This document shows positions 8,926-18,729 of a stretch of DNA of 64,000 nucleotides, piece by piece. The position numbers and the translations under genes were made by a program. The notes beneath the pieces are model-generated. The model ran no database searches. It saw only the letters and a program-made list of their open reading frames with translations, and was not told where the DNA came from. Positions within the stretch are counted from its first letter, which is position 1. Every line of letters begins with the position of its first letter. The stretch comes from Prevotella sp. (GTDB lineage: Bacteria > Bacteroidota > Bacteroidia > Bacteroidales > Bacteroidaceae). The stretch is taken from NCBI GenBank assembly GCA_016291495.1, contig JAEEXI010000002.1:49880-113879 (forward strand), in the 5' to 3' direction.

Positions 8926-10005
8926 ATGGAAGAGAAAGAAGTTGTATTGATGAAAGGCAACGAGGCTATTGCCCATGCTGCTATTCGTTGCGGATGCGAC
9001 GGCTATTTCGGCTATCCTATTACTCCGCAGAGTGAAGTGATTGAGACGCTGGCTGAGTTGAAGCCTTGGGAGACCACTGGTATGCAGGTGGTTCAGGCTG
9101 AGAGTGAGCTGGCATCTATTTATATGGTCTATGGCGCTGCCGGAGCCGGTAAGCGTGCGATGACCTCTTCTTCGTCTCCTGGCGTCGCTCTGATGCAGGA
9201 GGGAATCACCTACATGGCTGGTGCTGAGGTGCCAGGTGTGTTTGTGAATGTTCAGCGTGGTGGTCCTGGTCTGGGAACCATCCAGCCTTCGCAGGGTGAC
9301 TATTTCCAGGCTACCCGTGGTGGTGGTAATGGCGACTATAAAGTCATCGTGCTGGCTCCTTCTTCAGTACAGGAGATGGCTGATTTCGTAGACCTCGCCT
9401 TCGAACTGGCTTTCAAGTATCGCAACCCTGCCATGATTCTGAGCGATGGTGTGATTGGTCAGATGATGGAGAAGGTGGTGCTGCCACCATTCAAGCCCCG
9501 TCGTACGGATGAGGAGGTGATCAAGCAGTGTCCTTGGGCTTCTACTGGTAAGCCAAAGAACCGCGAGCGTGTAGTGATTACTTCGCTCGAGCTGAAACCT
9601 GAAATCATGGAGCAGCGCAACATCGCTCTCCAGGAGAAATATGCGAAGATTCAGGAGAACGAGGTTCGCTTTGAAGAGCAGCAGATGGATGATGCAGAGT
9701 ATGCTATTGTAGCCTTTGGTTCTGCTGCCCGTATCGCAGAGAAGTCTGTAGAGATTGCCCGTGAGCAAGGTATCAAGGTCGGTTTGTTCCGTCCTATCAC
9801 ACTGTTCCCGTTCCCCATCAAGCAGATTGAGGCGTTGTCGAAGAAGGTGAAGGGTATCCTTGTGGCTGAGATCAACGCTGGTCAGATGGTACAGGATGTT
9901 CGCCTGGCTGTGAACGGTGCTGTGCCCGTAGAGCAGTTTGGACGTCTGGGTGGTATCGTGCCCGATCCTGAAGAAATTGTTGAAGCACTTAAGAAGGTCA
10001 TGTAA
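8926..10005 (+). CDS. vorB: 2-oxoacid:ferredoxin oxidoreductase, alpha subunit
   Basis: 359 residues. The N-terminal domain contains MKGNEAIAHAAIRCGCDGYF and GYPITPQSEV, the pyrimidine-binding domain signature of the POR/VOR superfamily. QAESELASIYMVYGAAGAG and the GTIQPSQGDYFQA loop are also typical. The C-terminal domain II ends with VKGILVAEINAGQMVQDVR. With the beta subunit it forms the TPP active site for oxidative decarboxylation of a 2-oxoacid to its acyl-CoA, reducing ferredoxin. In anaerobic Bacteroidales this links amino-acid fermentation, or reverse carboxylation, to ferredoxin. It starts 2 bp after the delta gene. Confidence 0.9.
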   Translation: MEEKEVVLMKGNEAIAHAAIRCGCDGYFGYPITPQSEVIETLAELKPWETTGMQVVQAESELASIYMVYGAAGAGKRAMTSSSSPGVALMQEGITYMAGAEVPGVFVNVQRGGPGLGTIQPSQGDYFQATRGGGNGDYKVIVLAPSSVQEMADFVDLAFELAFKYRNPAMILSDGVIGQMMEKVVLPPFKPRRTDEEVIKQCPWASTGKPKNRERVVITSLELKPEIMEQRNIALQEKYAKIQENEVRFEEQQMDDAEYAIVAFGSAARIAEKSVEIAREQGIKVGLFRPITLFPFPIKQIEALSKKVKGILVAEINAGQMVQDVRLAVNGAVPVEQFGRLGGIVPDPEEIVEALKKVM

Positions 10006-10009
10006 GGTT

Positions 10010-10780
10010 ATGGATAGAAATCAAATAGTTCAACCAGAGAACATCGTCTGCAAGAAGCCGACGCTGATGAACGACAACAATATGCACTACTGCCCAGGCT
10101 GTAGTCACGGCGTGGTGCATAAGCTCATTGCCGAAGTCATCGAAGAGATGGGTATGGAAGACAAAGCCGTAGGTGTATCGCCTGTAGGCTGTGCCGTCTT
10201 CGCATACAATTATATAGATATAGACTGGCAGGAGGCTGCCCATGGTCGTGCGCCCGCACTGGCTACGGGTATCAAGCGCTGCTGGCCCGATCGCCTGGTG
10301 TTCACCTATCAGGGTGATGGTGACCTGGCTTGTATTGGTACCTGTGAAACCATCCACGCCCTGAACCGTGGAGAGAATATCGTCATTGTCTTCGTCAACA
10401 ATGCCATCTATGGTATGACGGGTGGACAGATGGCTCCCACGACATTGATTGGTCAGAAGACCTCTACCTGTCCTTACGGTCGTGATCCTCAATTGCACGG
10501 CTATCCCCTGAAGATTGCCGATATCGCAGCCCAGTTGGAGGGTACCTGCTACGTCACTCGTCAGAGTGTGGAGTCAGTAGGCTCTATCAACAAGGCGAAG
10601 AAGGCGCTGCGTAAGGCTTTCGAGGCTTCGATGGCAGGCAAGGGTTCATCGCTCGTAGAGTTCGTTTCAACCTGTAATAGTGGTTGGAAGCTTACGCCCG
10701 CTAAGGCTAACGAATGGATGAAGGAGAATATGTTCCCCTTCTATCCCAAAGGTGACCTCAAGGACACGACGAGTCTTTAA
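10010..10780 (+). CDS. vorA: 2-oxoacid:ferredoxin oxidoreductase, beta (TPP) subunit
   Basis: 256 residues from ATG 10010, which lies 4 bp after the alpha stop; longer frames would overlap alpha by over 60 bp. YCPGCSHG at 27-34 and the TPP-binding GDGDLACIGTCE near residue 103 followed by NNAIYGMTGGQM are diagnostic. The subunit carries the diphosphate side of the TPP site. Subunit order and the separate genes match the four-subunit VOR/KOR class and not the single-chain pyruvate:ferredoxin enzyme. Confidence 0.9.
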   Translation: MDRNQIVQPENIVCKKPTLMNDNNMHYCPGCSHGVVHKLIAEVIEEMGMEDKAVGVSPVGCAVFAYNYIDIDWQEAAHGRAPALATGIKRCWPDRLVFTYQGDGDLACIGTCETIHALNRGENIVIVFVNNAIYGMTGGQMAPTTLIGQKTSTCPYGRDPQLHGYPLKIADIAAQLEGTCYVTRQSVESVGSINKAKKALRKAFEASMAGKGSSLVEFVSTCNSGWKLTPAKANEWMKENMFPFYPKGDLKDTTSL

Positions 10781-10808
10781 TTGATAATTGATAATTGATA
10801 ATTGAAAA
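10781..10808 (+). repeat. 7-bp-period array between beta and gamma subunit genes
   Basis: Three perfect TTGATAA units, then TTGAAAA, begin on the first base after the beta stop codon and end 2 bp before the ATG of the gamma gene. Confidence 0.85.
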
Positions 10809-10810
10809 TT

Positions 10811-11353
10811 ATGAAGAAAGAAATAATTATCAGTGGTTTCGGAGGTCAGGGCGTGCTCTCGATGGGTAAGATTCTGGCCTATAGTGGACTGATGGAGGAT
10901 AAGGAGGTGACTTGGATGCCTGCCTACGGTCCTGAGCAGCGTGGTGGTACCGCCAACGTGACAGTGATTGTGAGCGACGAGCGCATTTCTTCGCCTATCC
11001 TCAGCAAGTACGACATCGCTGTGGTACTGAACCAGCCTTCGTTGGAGAAGTTCGAGCCGAAAATCAAGCCTGGTGGCATTCTGATCTACGATGGCTTTGG
11101 TATCATCAAAAAGCCTACTCGTAAGGACATCACCGTGTATGAGATTAACGCCATGGACAAGGCTGCCGAGATGAAGAACGGCAAGGTGTTTAACATGATT
11201 GTGCTTGGTGGTTTGCTGAAGGTGGCTCCTGTGGTGAGTACAGCGGGAGTGGAGAAGGCTCTTAAGAAGACCTTGCCAGAGCGTCACCACGATTTGATTC
11301 CTCTGAACATGCAAGCCATAGAAGAGGGTGGTAAGATTATAGAACAATTGTAA
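10811..11353 (+). CDS. vorC: 2-oxoacid:ferredoxin oxidoreductase, gamma subunit
   Basis: 180 residues from ATG 10811. GFGGQGVLSMGKILAYSG near the N-terminus, then TWMPAYGPEQRGGTAN, are signatures of the POR gamma family, which binds the CoA side of the reaction. It is the last gene of the operon and is followed by a strong terminator. The alternative start 9 bp upstream lies in the heptamer array and was not chosen. The whole set delta-alpha-beta-gamma occupies 8693-11353. Confidence 0.88.
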   Translation: MKKEIIISGFGGQGVLSMGKILAYSGLMEDKEVTWMPAYGPEQRGGTANVTVIVSDERISSPILSKYDIAVVLNQPSLEKFEPKIKPGGILIYDGFGIIKKPTRKDITVYEINAMDKAAEMKNGKVFNMIVLGGLLKVAPVVSTAGVEKALKKTLPERHHDLIPLNMQAIEEGGKIIEQL

Positions 11354-11378
11354 TCATACTTATATTATAATAAGGTGT

Positions 11379-11414
11379 AAAAAGGGCATGAGGTATTTCT
11401 TCACGCCCTTTTTC
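11379..11414 (+). terminator. Intrinsic terminator of the VOR operon
   Basis: AAAAAGGGC at 11379-11387 pairs with GCCCTTTTT at 11405-11413, with a T-rich tail. It lies 26 bp after the gamma stop. Confidence 0.8.
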
Positions 11415-11488
11415 TTTTCCCTATTGCTCTTTTTGTTCACTTTGCGCATTTTTATTGTCCTTTTTTCGGTAATGTCAATTATTATTTA

Positions 11489-11496
11489 TACCTTTG
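11489..11496 (+). promoter_or_regulatory. -7 element upstream of the OmpP1 gene
   Basis: TACCTTTG, 28 bp before the ATG at 11524. The -33 region reads TTTC, a one-base variant. Confidence 0.6.
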
Positions 11497-11523
11497 CAGC
11501 CGAAAACCATTAAGAAGAATAAT

Positions 11524-12840
11524 ATGAAGAAGATTTTTACCTTTGCTGTAATCCTGTGTGTGTCTGTTGGTGTTCGTGCAGGCGGACTGATGACCAACAC
11601 CAATTATCATATCTCCTTCGACCGCATGATGGCGCGTGGTGCTACGTTTGATATTGATGCTACCTATAGTAATCCTGCTGGACTTGCTTGGGGACATGAG
11701 GGTTGGCAATTGTCTTTGAACTTCCAGAAACCTTGGCAGGACCGTGATATTGAAACCGTCATACCAGGTTTTATGGGTGGCTATAATCAGAAGTATAATG
11801 GTAAGGCGTCTGCTCCCATTGTACCAGCTCTCTTTGCTTCTTATAAAAAAGACCGTATTGCCGTGTCGGCAATGATTGGTATTGTGGGTAGTGGTGGCTT
11901 TGTAGAATATGACAATGGCGTTCCGATGTTTAATGTCCCCTTGACGGCAATGCTTGCCCAGTCAGGCGTATTGCCGGGAAGCTACACTTTGGATTCGCAG
12001 ATGAAGGGTAAGCAATATATTTATGGTGGACAAATCAATTTCACTTATAAGATAACTGACTTCCTGTCTGCGGCTGTTGGTTTCCGTGCCAACTATTATG
12101 ACGGCTATTATCGTGGTCACGTGGTGGCTGAAATGGGAGGAACCAAACTCGTTAACCTGCAACTCGATTGTAATCAGCGCGGCTGGGGTTTTGCGCCAAT
12201 TATCAGTCTGAACTATCATCAAGGCCCTGTTACCTTGGCTGGTCGTTATGAGTTCCGGACGAAAATCAATGTTCCAAATGATACGAAGGTACTAACGGCA
12301 GAAATAGCAGGAATGTCTCCAGAGCAGACAGCTGCCGTCTTGGGAAGTAAGATGGCAGGATACTTGGATGGTGTTAAGACGCGCTATGACATGCCGGCAT
12401 TACTCGCCCTTGCTGTAGGTATAGACTTCACTTCGAAGTTACGGGCAACCTTAGAGTATCATTATTTTGATGATACACATGCCAAGATGGCAAACGACCG
12501 TCAGAAGACTTTGACGCATGGTACTCAGGAGATTCTTGCTGGAGTGGAGTATGACATTAATAAGAAATTCACAATTAGTTGTGGTGCTCAGCATACTGAC
12601 TATGGACTAAGTGACGACTATCAGCAGAACACTTCGTTTGCTTGTGACAGTTGGTCTATCGGTCTTGGTGGTGCTTGGAACATTACGGAGAAGATTCGCT
12701 TGAATGCCGGTTACTTTATCTCTCTCTATAGTGACTATGAGAAAAACCAGGGCAGTTATCAGGGAATCGGCATTGCCGGTAAGGATATCTATTCCCGTAC
12801 TAACAATGTGATAGGTATCGGTATTGATTATAAGTTCTAA
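11524..12840 (+). CDS. OmpP1/FadL-family outer membrane protein
   Basis: 438 residues from ATG 11524, which gives a standard signal peptide (KKIFTFAVILCVSVGVRA). GATFDIDATYSNPAGLAW early in the mature chain is the N-terminal plug signature of the OmpP1/FadL/TodX family. The rest is an alternating strand pattern ending in GIGIDYKF, a typical barrel C-terminus with terminal Phe. The family transports hydrophobic compounds such as fatty acids across the outer membrane. The gene stands alone, with its own promoter and an upstream terminator. Confidence 0.85.
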   Translation: MKKIFTFAVILCVSVGVRAGGLMTNTNYHISFDRMMARGATFDIDATYSNPAGLAWGHEGWQLSLNFQKPWQDRDIETVIPGFMGGYNQKYNGKASAPIVPALFASYKKDRIAVSAMIGIVGSGGFVEYDNGVPMFNVPLTAMLAQSGVLPGSYTLDSQMKGKQYIYGGQINFTYKITDFLSAAVGFRANYYDGYYRGHVVAEMGGTKLVNLQLDCNQRGWGFAPIISLNYHQGPVTLAGRYEFRTKINVPNDTKVLTAEIAGMSPEQTAAVLGSKMAGYLDGVKTRYDMPALLALAVGIDFTSKLRATLEYHYFDDTHAKMANDRQKTLTHGTQEILAGVEYDINKKFTISCGAQHTDYGLSDDYQQNTSFACDSWSIGLGGAWNITEKIRLNAGYFISLYSDYEKNQGSYQGIGIAGKDIYSRTNNVIGIGIDYKF

Positions 12841-12937
12841 TTATGTTACATAATTTCATAAAATCGCATTAAAATTATTGGAAATTGCACATTTTTATCA
12901 AAAAATGCAGTAAAAAACGTACTTTTTAGAAGATTTT

Positions 12938-12969
12938 CTTGGAACTTATTGTTTTTTTTATTTACTTTG
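12938..12969 (+). promoter_or_regulatory. Promoter of the OmpA-like porin gene
   Basis: CTTG at 12938-12941 and TTACTTTG at 12962-12969, each one mismatch from consensus, with 20 bp between. The leader to the ATG at 13029 is about 50 bases and A/T-rich, as often seen for abundant porins. Confidence 0.5.
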
Positions 12970-13028
12970 CACCCGAAATTAAACCAGAAATAGGTAGATT
13001 GTTTTATATTTAAATTAAGTTAGTAAAA

Positions 13029-14198
13029 ATGAAAAAGCTTTTTTTAGTAATGGCTGCAGCTATGCTGACAGCAAGTGTAAGTGCCCAGAAGACGGCAGTT
13101 ACTGCAAACAAGGCTGGTGACAACTGGTATGTTGGTATCAACGCCGGTGCTGCTACTCCTACTTTCAAAATTGGTGACTATGGCTTCTTCAAGGGCTTTG
13201 CTCCCAAAGTAGGTGTTCGTCTTGGTAAGAACCTGACCACCGTATTCGGTCTGGCTTTGGATGCAGATTTCTATTTTGAGGCTTCTGAGAAGTCTTTCAT
13301 GAAGCAGAAGACTCTCGTTGACGCTATGAACGTTGACATTTTGGGTACTTTCAACCTGAGCAACGCTTTTGGTGGTTACAAAGGTGAGCCCCGTGCTTTT
13401 GAGGTAATCGGTTTGGTAGGTGCTGGTTACAGCCGTGCCTTCGGTGATGGTGCACATGGTGGTTTCAACGCTAAGGCTGGTTTCGACTTCGCTTTCAACC
13501 TGGGTTCTTCAAAGGCTGTGCAGATCTACATCGAGCCTGCTCTCGTTCTGGGTCAGCCTGCTGTTCAGTATGCTAATCCTTTCAAGAAGATTCAGACTGT
13601 TGACGGCAAGAAGTTCAATGGCGTACTCCAGCTCTCTGCTGGTATCAACTACAAGTTCGGTTGCAGCAACGGTACTCACAACTTCAAGATTGAGGAGCTC
13701 CGCGACCAGGCTGAGATCGACGCTCTGAACGCTAAGATCAACGAGCTGCGTAATGATGTTGACGCTAAGAACGGTCAGATCAACGCTGCTAACCAGACTA
13801 TCGCTGACCTGAAGAAGAAGCTCGCTGACTGCGAGGCTCGTCCTACTCAGATTATTGAGGAGAAGAAGGAGACCGCTCTCCAGCCAATCGTTATCTTCCG
13901 TCAGGGTAAGAGCACTATCGACGCTGCTCAGTATGCAAGTGTTGAGATGGTTGCTAAGTACATGAAGAATCATCCTGAGGCAAAGGTTGTTGTTAAGGGT
14001 TATGCTTCTCCAGAGGGTCCTGCAGAGCTGAACCAGAAGCTGTCTGAGGCTCGTGCAACTGCAGTTGCTAACGCTCTGATTAAGCGTTACAAGATCAACA
14101 AGGATCGTATCACCACTCAGGGTCTGGGTGCTACCAGCGAGATTTCTGAGGAGAACGACTTCAACCGTGTTGCTATGTTCGTTGACACTACCAAGTAA
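13029..14198 (+). CDS. OmpA-family major outer membrane protein
   Basis: 389 residues. A signal peptide (KKLFLVMAAAMLTASVSA) precedes a beta-barrel of about 190 residues with GDNWYVGINAGAATP and KVGVRLGKNL strands. A coiled-coil linker follows (INELRNDVDAKNGQ, IADLKKKLADCEA), then an OmpA peptidoglycan-binding domain from about residue 290 (VIFRQGKSTIDAAQYAS, GYASPEGPAELNQKLSEARA). The protein ties the outer membrane to peptidoglycan. Codon use is narrow (AAG, CTG, GGT, GCT), which suggests high expression. It is monocistronic, with a strong terminator 23 bp downstream. Confidence 0.93.
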   Translation: MKKLFLVMAAAMLTASVSAQKTAVTANKAGDNWYVGINAGAATPTFKIGDYGFFKGFAPKVGVRLGKNLTTVFGLALDADFYFEASEKSFMKQKTLVDAMNVDILGTFNLSNAFGGYKGEPRAFEVIGLVGAGYSRAFGDGAHGGFNAKAGFDFAFNLGSSKAVQIYIEPALVLGQPAVQYANPFKKIQTVDGKKFNGVLQLSAGINYKFGCSNGTHNFKIEELRDQAEIDALNAKINELRNDVDAKNGQINAANQTIADLKKKLADCEARPTQIIEEKKETALQPIVIFRQGKSTIDAAQYASVEMVAKYMKNHPEAKVVVKGYASPEGPAELNQKLSEARATAVANALIKRYKINKDRITTQGLGATSEISEENDFNRVAMFVDTTK

Positions 14199-14221
14199 TT
14201 GACAACAGAATAACTAAGATA

Positions 14222-14254
14222 AAACCTCGCAGGTTGTTCCTGCGGGGTTTTTTT
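14222..14254 (+). terminator. Strong intrinsic terminator after the OmpA-like gene
   Basis: A 12-bp stem (AAACCTCGCAGG with CCTGCGGGGTTT, one G-T pair), loop TTGTT, and a run of seven T. Confidence 0.92.
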
Positions 14255-14284
14255 GACCAATAACTATTAACGCATTCGTAACCT

Positions 14285-16801
14285 ATGAAACAAACAGTTT
14301 TTTCCTTTCAGCGTATTTTTTGTCTTGTGGTAACATGTTTGATGCTCACCATGAGTATGACAAGCATGGCAGCCTCTCAATTCGTTGACTTTCAGTCGGG
14401 TGATGTACAACTGACAGAAGGCAGTATTACCATTGGCTATGATGTGGCTGATGCCAAAGCCGTTGCCATTGCCGTTAAGACGTTGGCTGCTGATTTTGAG
14501 CGAGTTACAGGACAGAAGCCTCAGTTAGGAAATGCCGCCGATTCCAAAATAATCATAGGTACGATAGGGCAATCCGTTTTGATTGACCAGCTTGTGAAGC
14601 AAAAGAAGCTGGATGCCACGCTGCTGAAAGGTAAGCGTGAAAAATTTGTCATCACTGTTATTGGTCAACAGTTAGTCATAGCAGGTAGTGACCGTCGTGG
14701 TACCGTCTATGGTGTTTATGAGTTGTCAGAGCAGATGGGCGTTTCTCCTTGGTATTATTGGGCAGACGTCCCTGTAGTGCATCATGAGCGTATCTATGTT
14801 CATAGAGGTGTATATACCGATGGTGAACCTGCAGTGGAGTTCCGTGGTATCTTCCTGAACGACGAGGCACCGTGTCTGACGTCTTGGGTGAAGAATACTT
14901 TTGGAACCAACTATGGCGACCATCGTTTCTATGAGAAAGTCTTTGAACTGATACTCCGTCTGCGTGGTAACATGATGTGGCCTGCTATGTGGGGATGGGC
15001 TTTCTATGCCGACGATCCGTTGAATTCCAAGACAGCCGACGATATGGGTGTTATCATGGGTACTTCCCATCATGAACCGATGGCGCGCAACCATCAGGAA
15101 TATGCCCGTCGCCGTGGAGAGTGGGGGCCCTGGAACTACCAGAAGAACCAGCAGAAGCTTGACCAGTTCTTCCGTGAGGGCATTGAGCGCATGAAGGGTA
15201 CCGAGGATATGGTGACCATCGGTATGCGTGGTGATGGTGATGAGGCGATGAGCGAGGATGCCGATACCAGGCTCCTGCAGCGTATCGTGGAGAATCAGCG
15301 CCGCATCATCAGCCAGGTGACTGGCAAGAAGGCTAAGGAAACCACGCAAGTATGGGCACTTTATAAAGAGGTATTGGACTATTACGACAAGGGCATGCGG
15401 GTTCCCGAGGACGTCATCATGCTGTTGTGCGACGACAACTGGGGCAATGTGCGCCGTGTGCCTAATATGAAGGAGCGCCAGCATCCGGGAGGGTGGGGAC
15501 TCTATTACCATGTCGACTACGTCGGTGCTCCTCGTAACACCAAATGGCTGAATGTCACTCCTACGCAGAACATGTGGGAACAGCTGCACCTCGCTTATGT
15601 CAATGGCATTGGCCGCATGTGGATATTGAATGTGGGCGACTTGAAGCCGATGGAGTATCCCATCACGTTCTTCATGGATATGGCGTGGAATCCGCAGATG
15701 TGTGATGCCGCTACCGTTACGCGCCACACCATGGATTTCTGTCGCCAGCAGTTCGGCGATAGCCAGGCTGTTGAGGCAGCCCGCATCCTAAATCTCTGCT
15801 GCAAGATGAATGGTCGTATCACGGCAGAGATGCTCGACGCCCGTACCTATAATGTCGAAACAGGCGAATGGCAACAGGTGGCCGATGAGTATATGCGGCT
15901 GGAGGCTGAGGCCCTGCGCCAGTATCTCACCCTCGATGCCAGCTATCGCGATGCCTATCAGCAGTTGATCCTGTTCCCTGTTCAGGCCATGTGCAACATC
16001 TATCAGATGTACTATGCCCAGGCGATGAACCTGAAGTTATATAAGGAAGGCAACCCCGACTGCAACCTGTGGGCCGACAGGGTGGAGCAGACCTTCCGTC
16101 GCGACTCCGTGCTCTGTGCCGACTATAACCATCAGATAGCCAATGGCAAGTGGAATGGTATGATGACGCAGAAACATATCGGCTATACCTCATGGAACGA
16201 CGATTTTCCTGCCGACCGCATGCCTTTGGTGAAGCGTCTGGAGGCAGGAAAGATGGGCGGCTACGTCTTTACGATGAAGAATGGCGTGGTATCTATGGAG
16301 GCAGAGCATTTCTTTGAGAATCAAAGCCCTGCAGAGACCGCATGGACGGTGATTCCCGACATGGGACGTACCCGTAGTGGCGTGGTGCTGATGCCGTATA
16401 CAAAGGCTCCTGATGGCGCAAAACTGTCTTATCGTTTCAAGACCGACAATACTTCCTTGCAGAAGGTAAAGATACATGTAGTGGTGAAATCCACGCTCGA
16501 CTATCTCAACAAGGGTGGTCTTACCTATCAGGTGTCTCTTGACGGCAGCGATCCTGTGACCGTCAATTTCAATCATAATCTGAACGAGACTAAGGAGAAC
16601 ATTTATTCTATCTATTATCCCACCGTTGCCCGCCGCGTGGTGGATAGCGTCGTCGAACTGCCTGTCGGAACGGCCGATGTCCATACCCTCACGCTGCAGC
16701 CCAATGACCCTGCTATCGTCTTCGAGAAAATCGTCGTCGATGCCGGTGGCTATCAACCCTCCTACCTCTTCATGCCGGAATCTCCCAGTGTCAAGAGATA
16801 A
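14285..16801 (+). CDS. GH115 family alpha-glucuronidase, secreted
   Basis: 838 residues with a signal peptide ending near residue 30. The N-terminal domain ends in LVIAGSDRRGTVYGVYELSE, typical of GH115/GH67 enzymes. The catalytic region includes EFRGIFLNDEAP, NMMWPAMWGW (Trp232-Trp236) and GMRGDGDEAMSED. The C-terminal part is beta-rich, as in the GH115 accessory domains. GH115 enzymes remove 4-O-methyl-glucuronic acid from xylan. No SusC/SusD pair, other hydrolase or regulator is adjacent, so this is a stand-alone gene and not part of a visible polysaccharide utilisation locus. Confidence 0.88.
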   Translation: MKQTVFSFQRIFCLVVTCLMLTMSMTSMAASQFVDFQSGDVQLTEGSITIGYDVADAKAVAIAVKTLAADFERVTGQKPQLGNAADSKIIIGTIGQSVLIDQLVKQKKLDATLLKGKREKFVITVIGQQLVIAGSDRRGTVYGVYELSEQMGVSPWYYWADVPVVHHERIYVHRGVYTDGEPAVEFRGIFLNDEAPCLTSWVKNTFGTNYGDHRFYEKVFELILRLRGNMMWPAMWGWAFYADDPLNSKTADDMGVIMGTSHHEPMARNHQEYARRRGEWGPWNYQKNQQKLDQFFREGIERMKGTEDMVTIGMRGDGDEAMSEDADTRLLQRIVENQRRIISQVTGKKAKETTQVWALYKEVLDYYDKGMRVPEDVIMLLCDDNWGNVRRVPNMKERQHPGGWGLYYHVDYVGAPRNTKWLNVTPTQNMWEQLHLAYVNGIGRMWILNVGDLKPMEYPITFFMDMAWNPQMCDAATVTRHTMDFCRQQFGDSQAVEAARILNLCCKMNGRITAEMLDARTYNVETGEWQQVADEYMRLEAEALRQYLTLDASYRDAYQQLILFPVQAMCNIYQMYYAQAMNLKLYKEGNPDCNLWADRVEQTFRRDSVLCADYNHQIANGKWNGMMTQKHIGYTSWNDDFPADRMPLVKRLEAGKMGGYVFTMKNGVVSMEAEHFFENQSPAETAWTVIPDMGRTRSGVVLMPYTKAPDGAKLSYRFKTDNTSLQKVKIHVVVKSTLDYLNKGGLTYQVSLDGSDPVTVNFNHNLNETKENIYSIYYPTVARRVVDSVVELPVGTADVHTLTLQPNDPAIVFEKIVVDAGGYQPSYLFMPESPSVKR

Positions 16802-16820
16802 ATTTTTGGGGCTTTTCGTT

Positions 16821-16851
16821 GGTGTTTAGGGGGAAAATGCGTAATTTTGCG
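16821..16851 (+). promoter_or_regulatory. Promoter of the ilvD-ilvB-ilvN operon
   Basis: TTGG at 16821-16824 and TAATTTTG at 16844-16851 with 19 bp between. The ilvD ATG is 30 bp downstream. Confidence 0.7.
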
Positions 16852-16881
16852 ACTTATAACGGAAAAGACAACTAAACAGAT

Positions 16882-18690
16882 ATGGAATATAAGCATCCAC
16901 TACGTAGTGCGGTATGCACGGAAGGCCGTCGAATGGCTGGAGCTCGTGCCCTTTGGGTGGCTACAGGTATGAAACAGGAACAGTTTGGCAAGCCGATTAT
17001 CGCCATTGTCAACTCGTTCACGCAGTTTGTGCCAGGTCATACGCACCTGCATGAGATTGGGCAGATTGTCCGTGAAGAGATAGAGAAGATGGGCTGTTAT
17101 GCCGCTGAGTTCAACACCATAGCCATCGACGACGGTATCGCGATGGGTCACGACGGTATGCTGTATTCGCTGCCCTCACGCGACATCATTGCCGACTCAG
17201 TAGAGTATATGGTCAATGCCCATAAGGCCGACGCCATGATTTGCATCTCCAACTGCGACAAGGTGACGCCAGGAATGTTGATGGCTTCCATGCGACTGAA
17301 CATTCCGACGGTATTCTGTTCGGGCGGTCCGATGGAGGCTGGTCGCTGGCGCGGCGAGAATGCCGACCTGATTACGGCAATGGTGAAAGGTGCTGATCCT
17401 TCTGTAACTGACGAAGAGATGCAGGAGATTGAGGCTTGCGCCTGTCCTGGATGCGGCTCATGCTCGGGCATGTTTACCGCCAACTCCATGAACTCGCTGA
17501 CGGAGGCTATTGGTCTTTCGTTGCCTGGTAACGGAACCATTCTGGCTACCCATACCAATCGTGTGGAACTCTTCAAACAAGCCGCCCGTCAGGTAGTGAA
17601 GAATGCTTTTGCCTATTATCAGGACGGCGACGAGAGTGTGCTGCCCCGTAACATCGCTACCCGTCAGGCTTTCCTGAATGCGATGACGCTGGATATTGCG
17701 ATGGGTGGTTCTACGAATACAGTGCTCCATCTGCTGGCCGTCGCTCAGGAGGCTGGTGCCGACTTCACCATCAGCGACATCGATGCGCTGAGCCGTAAGA
17801 CGCCGTGCCTCTGCAAACTCGCTCCCAATACGCAGAAATATAGTGTACAGGAATGCGGTCGCGCTGGTGGTATCCTGGGCATCATGCACGAACTCAGCAA
17901 AGGAGGACTCATAGAGAAGTCTGCTCCCCGTGTCGACGGTATGACGGTTGGTGAGGCGATGGATAAGTATTGTATTACTGACGGTCGTGTCGATTACGAC
18001 GCCAACCGCATCTACCAGAGTGCGCCTGGCAACCGCTTCTCTACGAAGATGGGTAGTCAGAGTGCGGAGTGGGGTACACTCGATACCGACCGCGCCAATG
18101 GTTGTATCCGCGACCTGGAACATGCTTACACCAAGGATGGTGGCTTGGCTGTGCTCTTTGGTAATATCGCCCAGGACGGCTGTGTCGTTAAGACTGCTGG
18201 TGTCGACGAGAGTCTCTGGCACTTCGAGGGTCCTGCCGTCGTGTTCGACTCCCAGGAGGATGCCTGTGAGGGAATCCTCGGTGGACGGGTGAAGAAGGGC
18301 GACTGCGTCGTTATCACCCACGAGGGTCCGAAGGGCGGTCCTGGCATGCAGGAGATGCTCTATCCCACCTCTTATATTAAGAGTATGCACATGGGTAAGG
18401 AGTGTGCCCTGATTACCGACGGGCGTTTCTCGGGCGGTACGTCAGGTTTGTCTATCGGACATATCTCGCCGGAGGCTGCCGCTGGCGGTAACATCGGCAA
18501 GATCAAGGATGGCGACATCATCGTCATCGACATTCCCAACCGTAGCATTAACGTCAAGCTCTCCGACGAGGAGCTCGCTGCCCGTCCGCAGCAGCCCTTG
18601 AAGCGTCAGCGTGAGGTGAGCAAGGCGCTCCGTGCCTATGCCCAGAGCGTATCAAGTGCCGATAAGGGAGGCGTAAGAATCATCGACTAG
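16882..18690 (+). CDS. ilvD: Dihydroxy-acid dehydratase
   Basis: 602 residues, full length for the long IlvD class. [10 protein letters not shown] contains the Fe-S ligand Cys125, and [17 protein letters not shown] at about 188-204 is the family signature with further cysteines. [15 protein letters not shown] near the C-terminus is the second signature. The enzyme dehydrates dihydroxy-isovalerate and dihydroxy-methylvalerate to the 2-oxoacids that become valine and isoleucine. It opens the ilv operon, 39 bp before ilvB. The gap contains CTAG-spaced A/T-rich repeats with a period of 9-10 bp. Confidence 0.96.
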   Translation: MEYKHPLRSAVCTEGRRMAGARALWVATGMKQEQFGKPIIAIVNSFTQFVPGHTHLHEIGQIVREEIEKMGCYAAEFNTIAIDDGIAMGHDGMLYSLPSRDIIADSVEYMVNAHKADAMICISNCDKVTPGMLMASMRLNIPTVFCSGGPMEAGRWRGENADLITAMVKGADPSVTDEEMQEIEACACPGCGSCSGMFTANSMNSLTEAIGLSLPGNGTILATHTNRVELFKQAARQVVKNAFAYYQDGDESVLPRNIATRQAFLNAMTLDIAMGGSTNTVLHLLAVAQEAGADFTISDIDALSRKTPCLCKLAPNTQKYSVQECGRAGGILGIMHELSKGGLIEKSAPRVDGMTVGEAMDKYCITDGRVDYDANRIYQSAPGNRFSTKMGSQSAEWGTLDTDRANGCIRDLEHAYTKDGGLAVLFGNIAQDGCVVKTAGVDESLWHFEGPAVVFDSQEDACEGILGGRVKKGDCVVITHEGPKGGPGMQEMLYPTSYIKSMHMGKECALITDGRFSGGTSGLSIGHISPEAAAGGNIGKIKDGDIIVIDIPNRSINVKLSDEELAARPQQPLKRQREVSKALRAYAQSVSSADKGGVRIID

Positions 18691-18729
18691 TACTACTAGT
18701 ATGACTAGATAAAACTAGAATATTAAGAA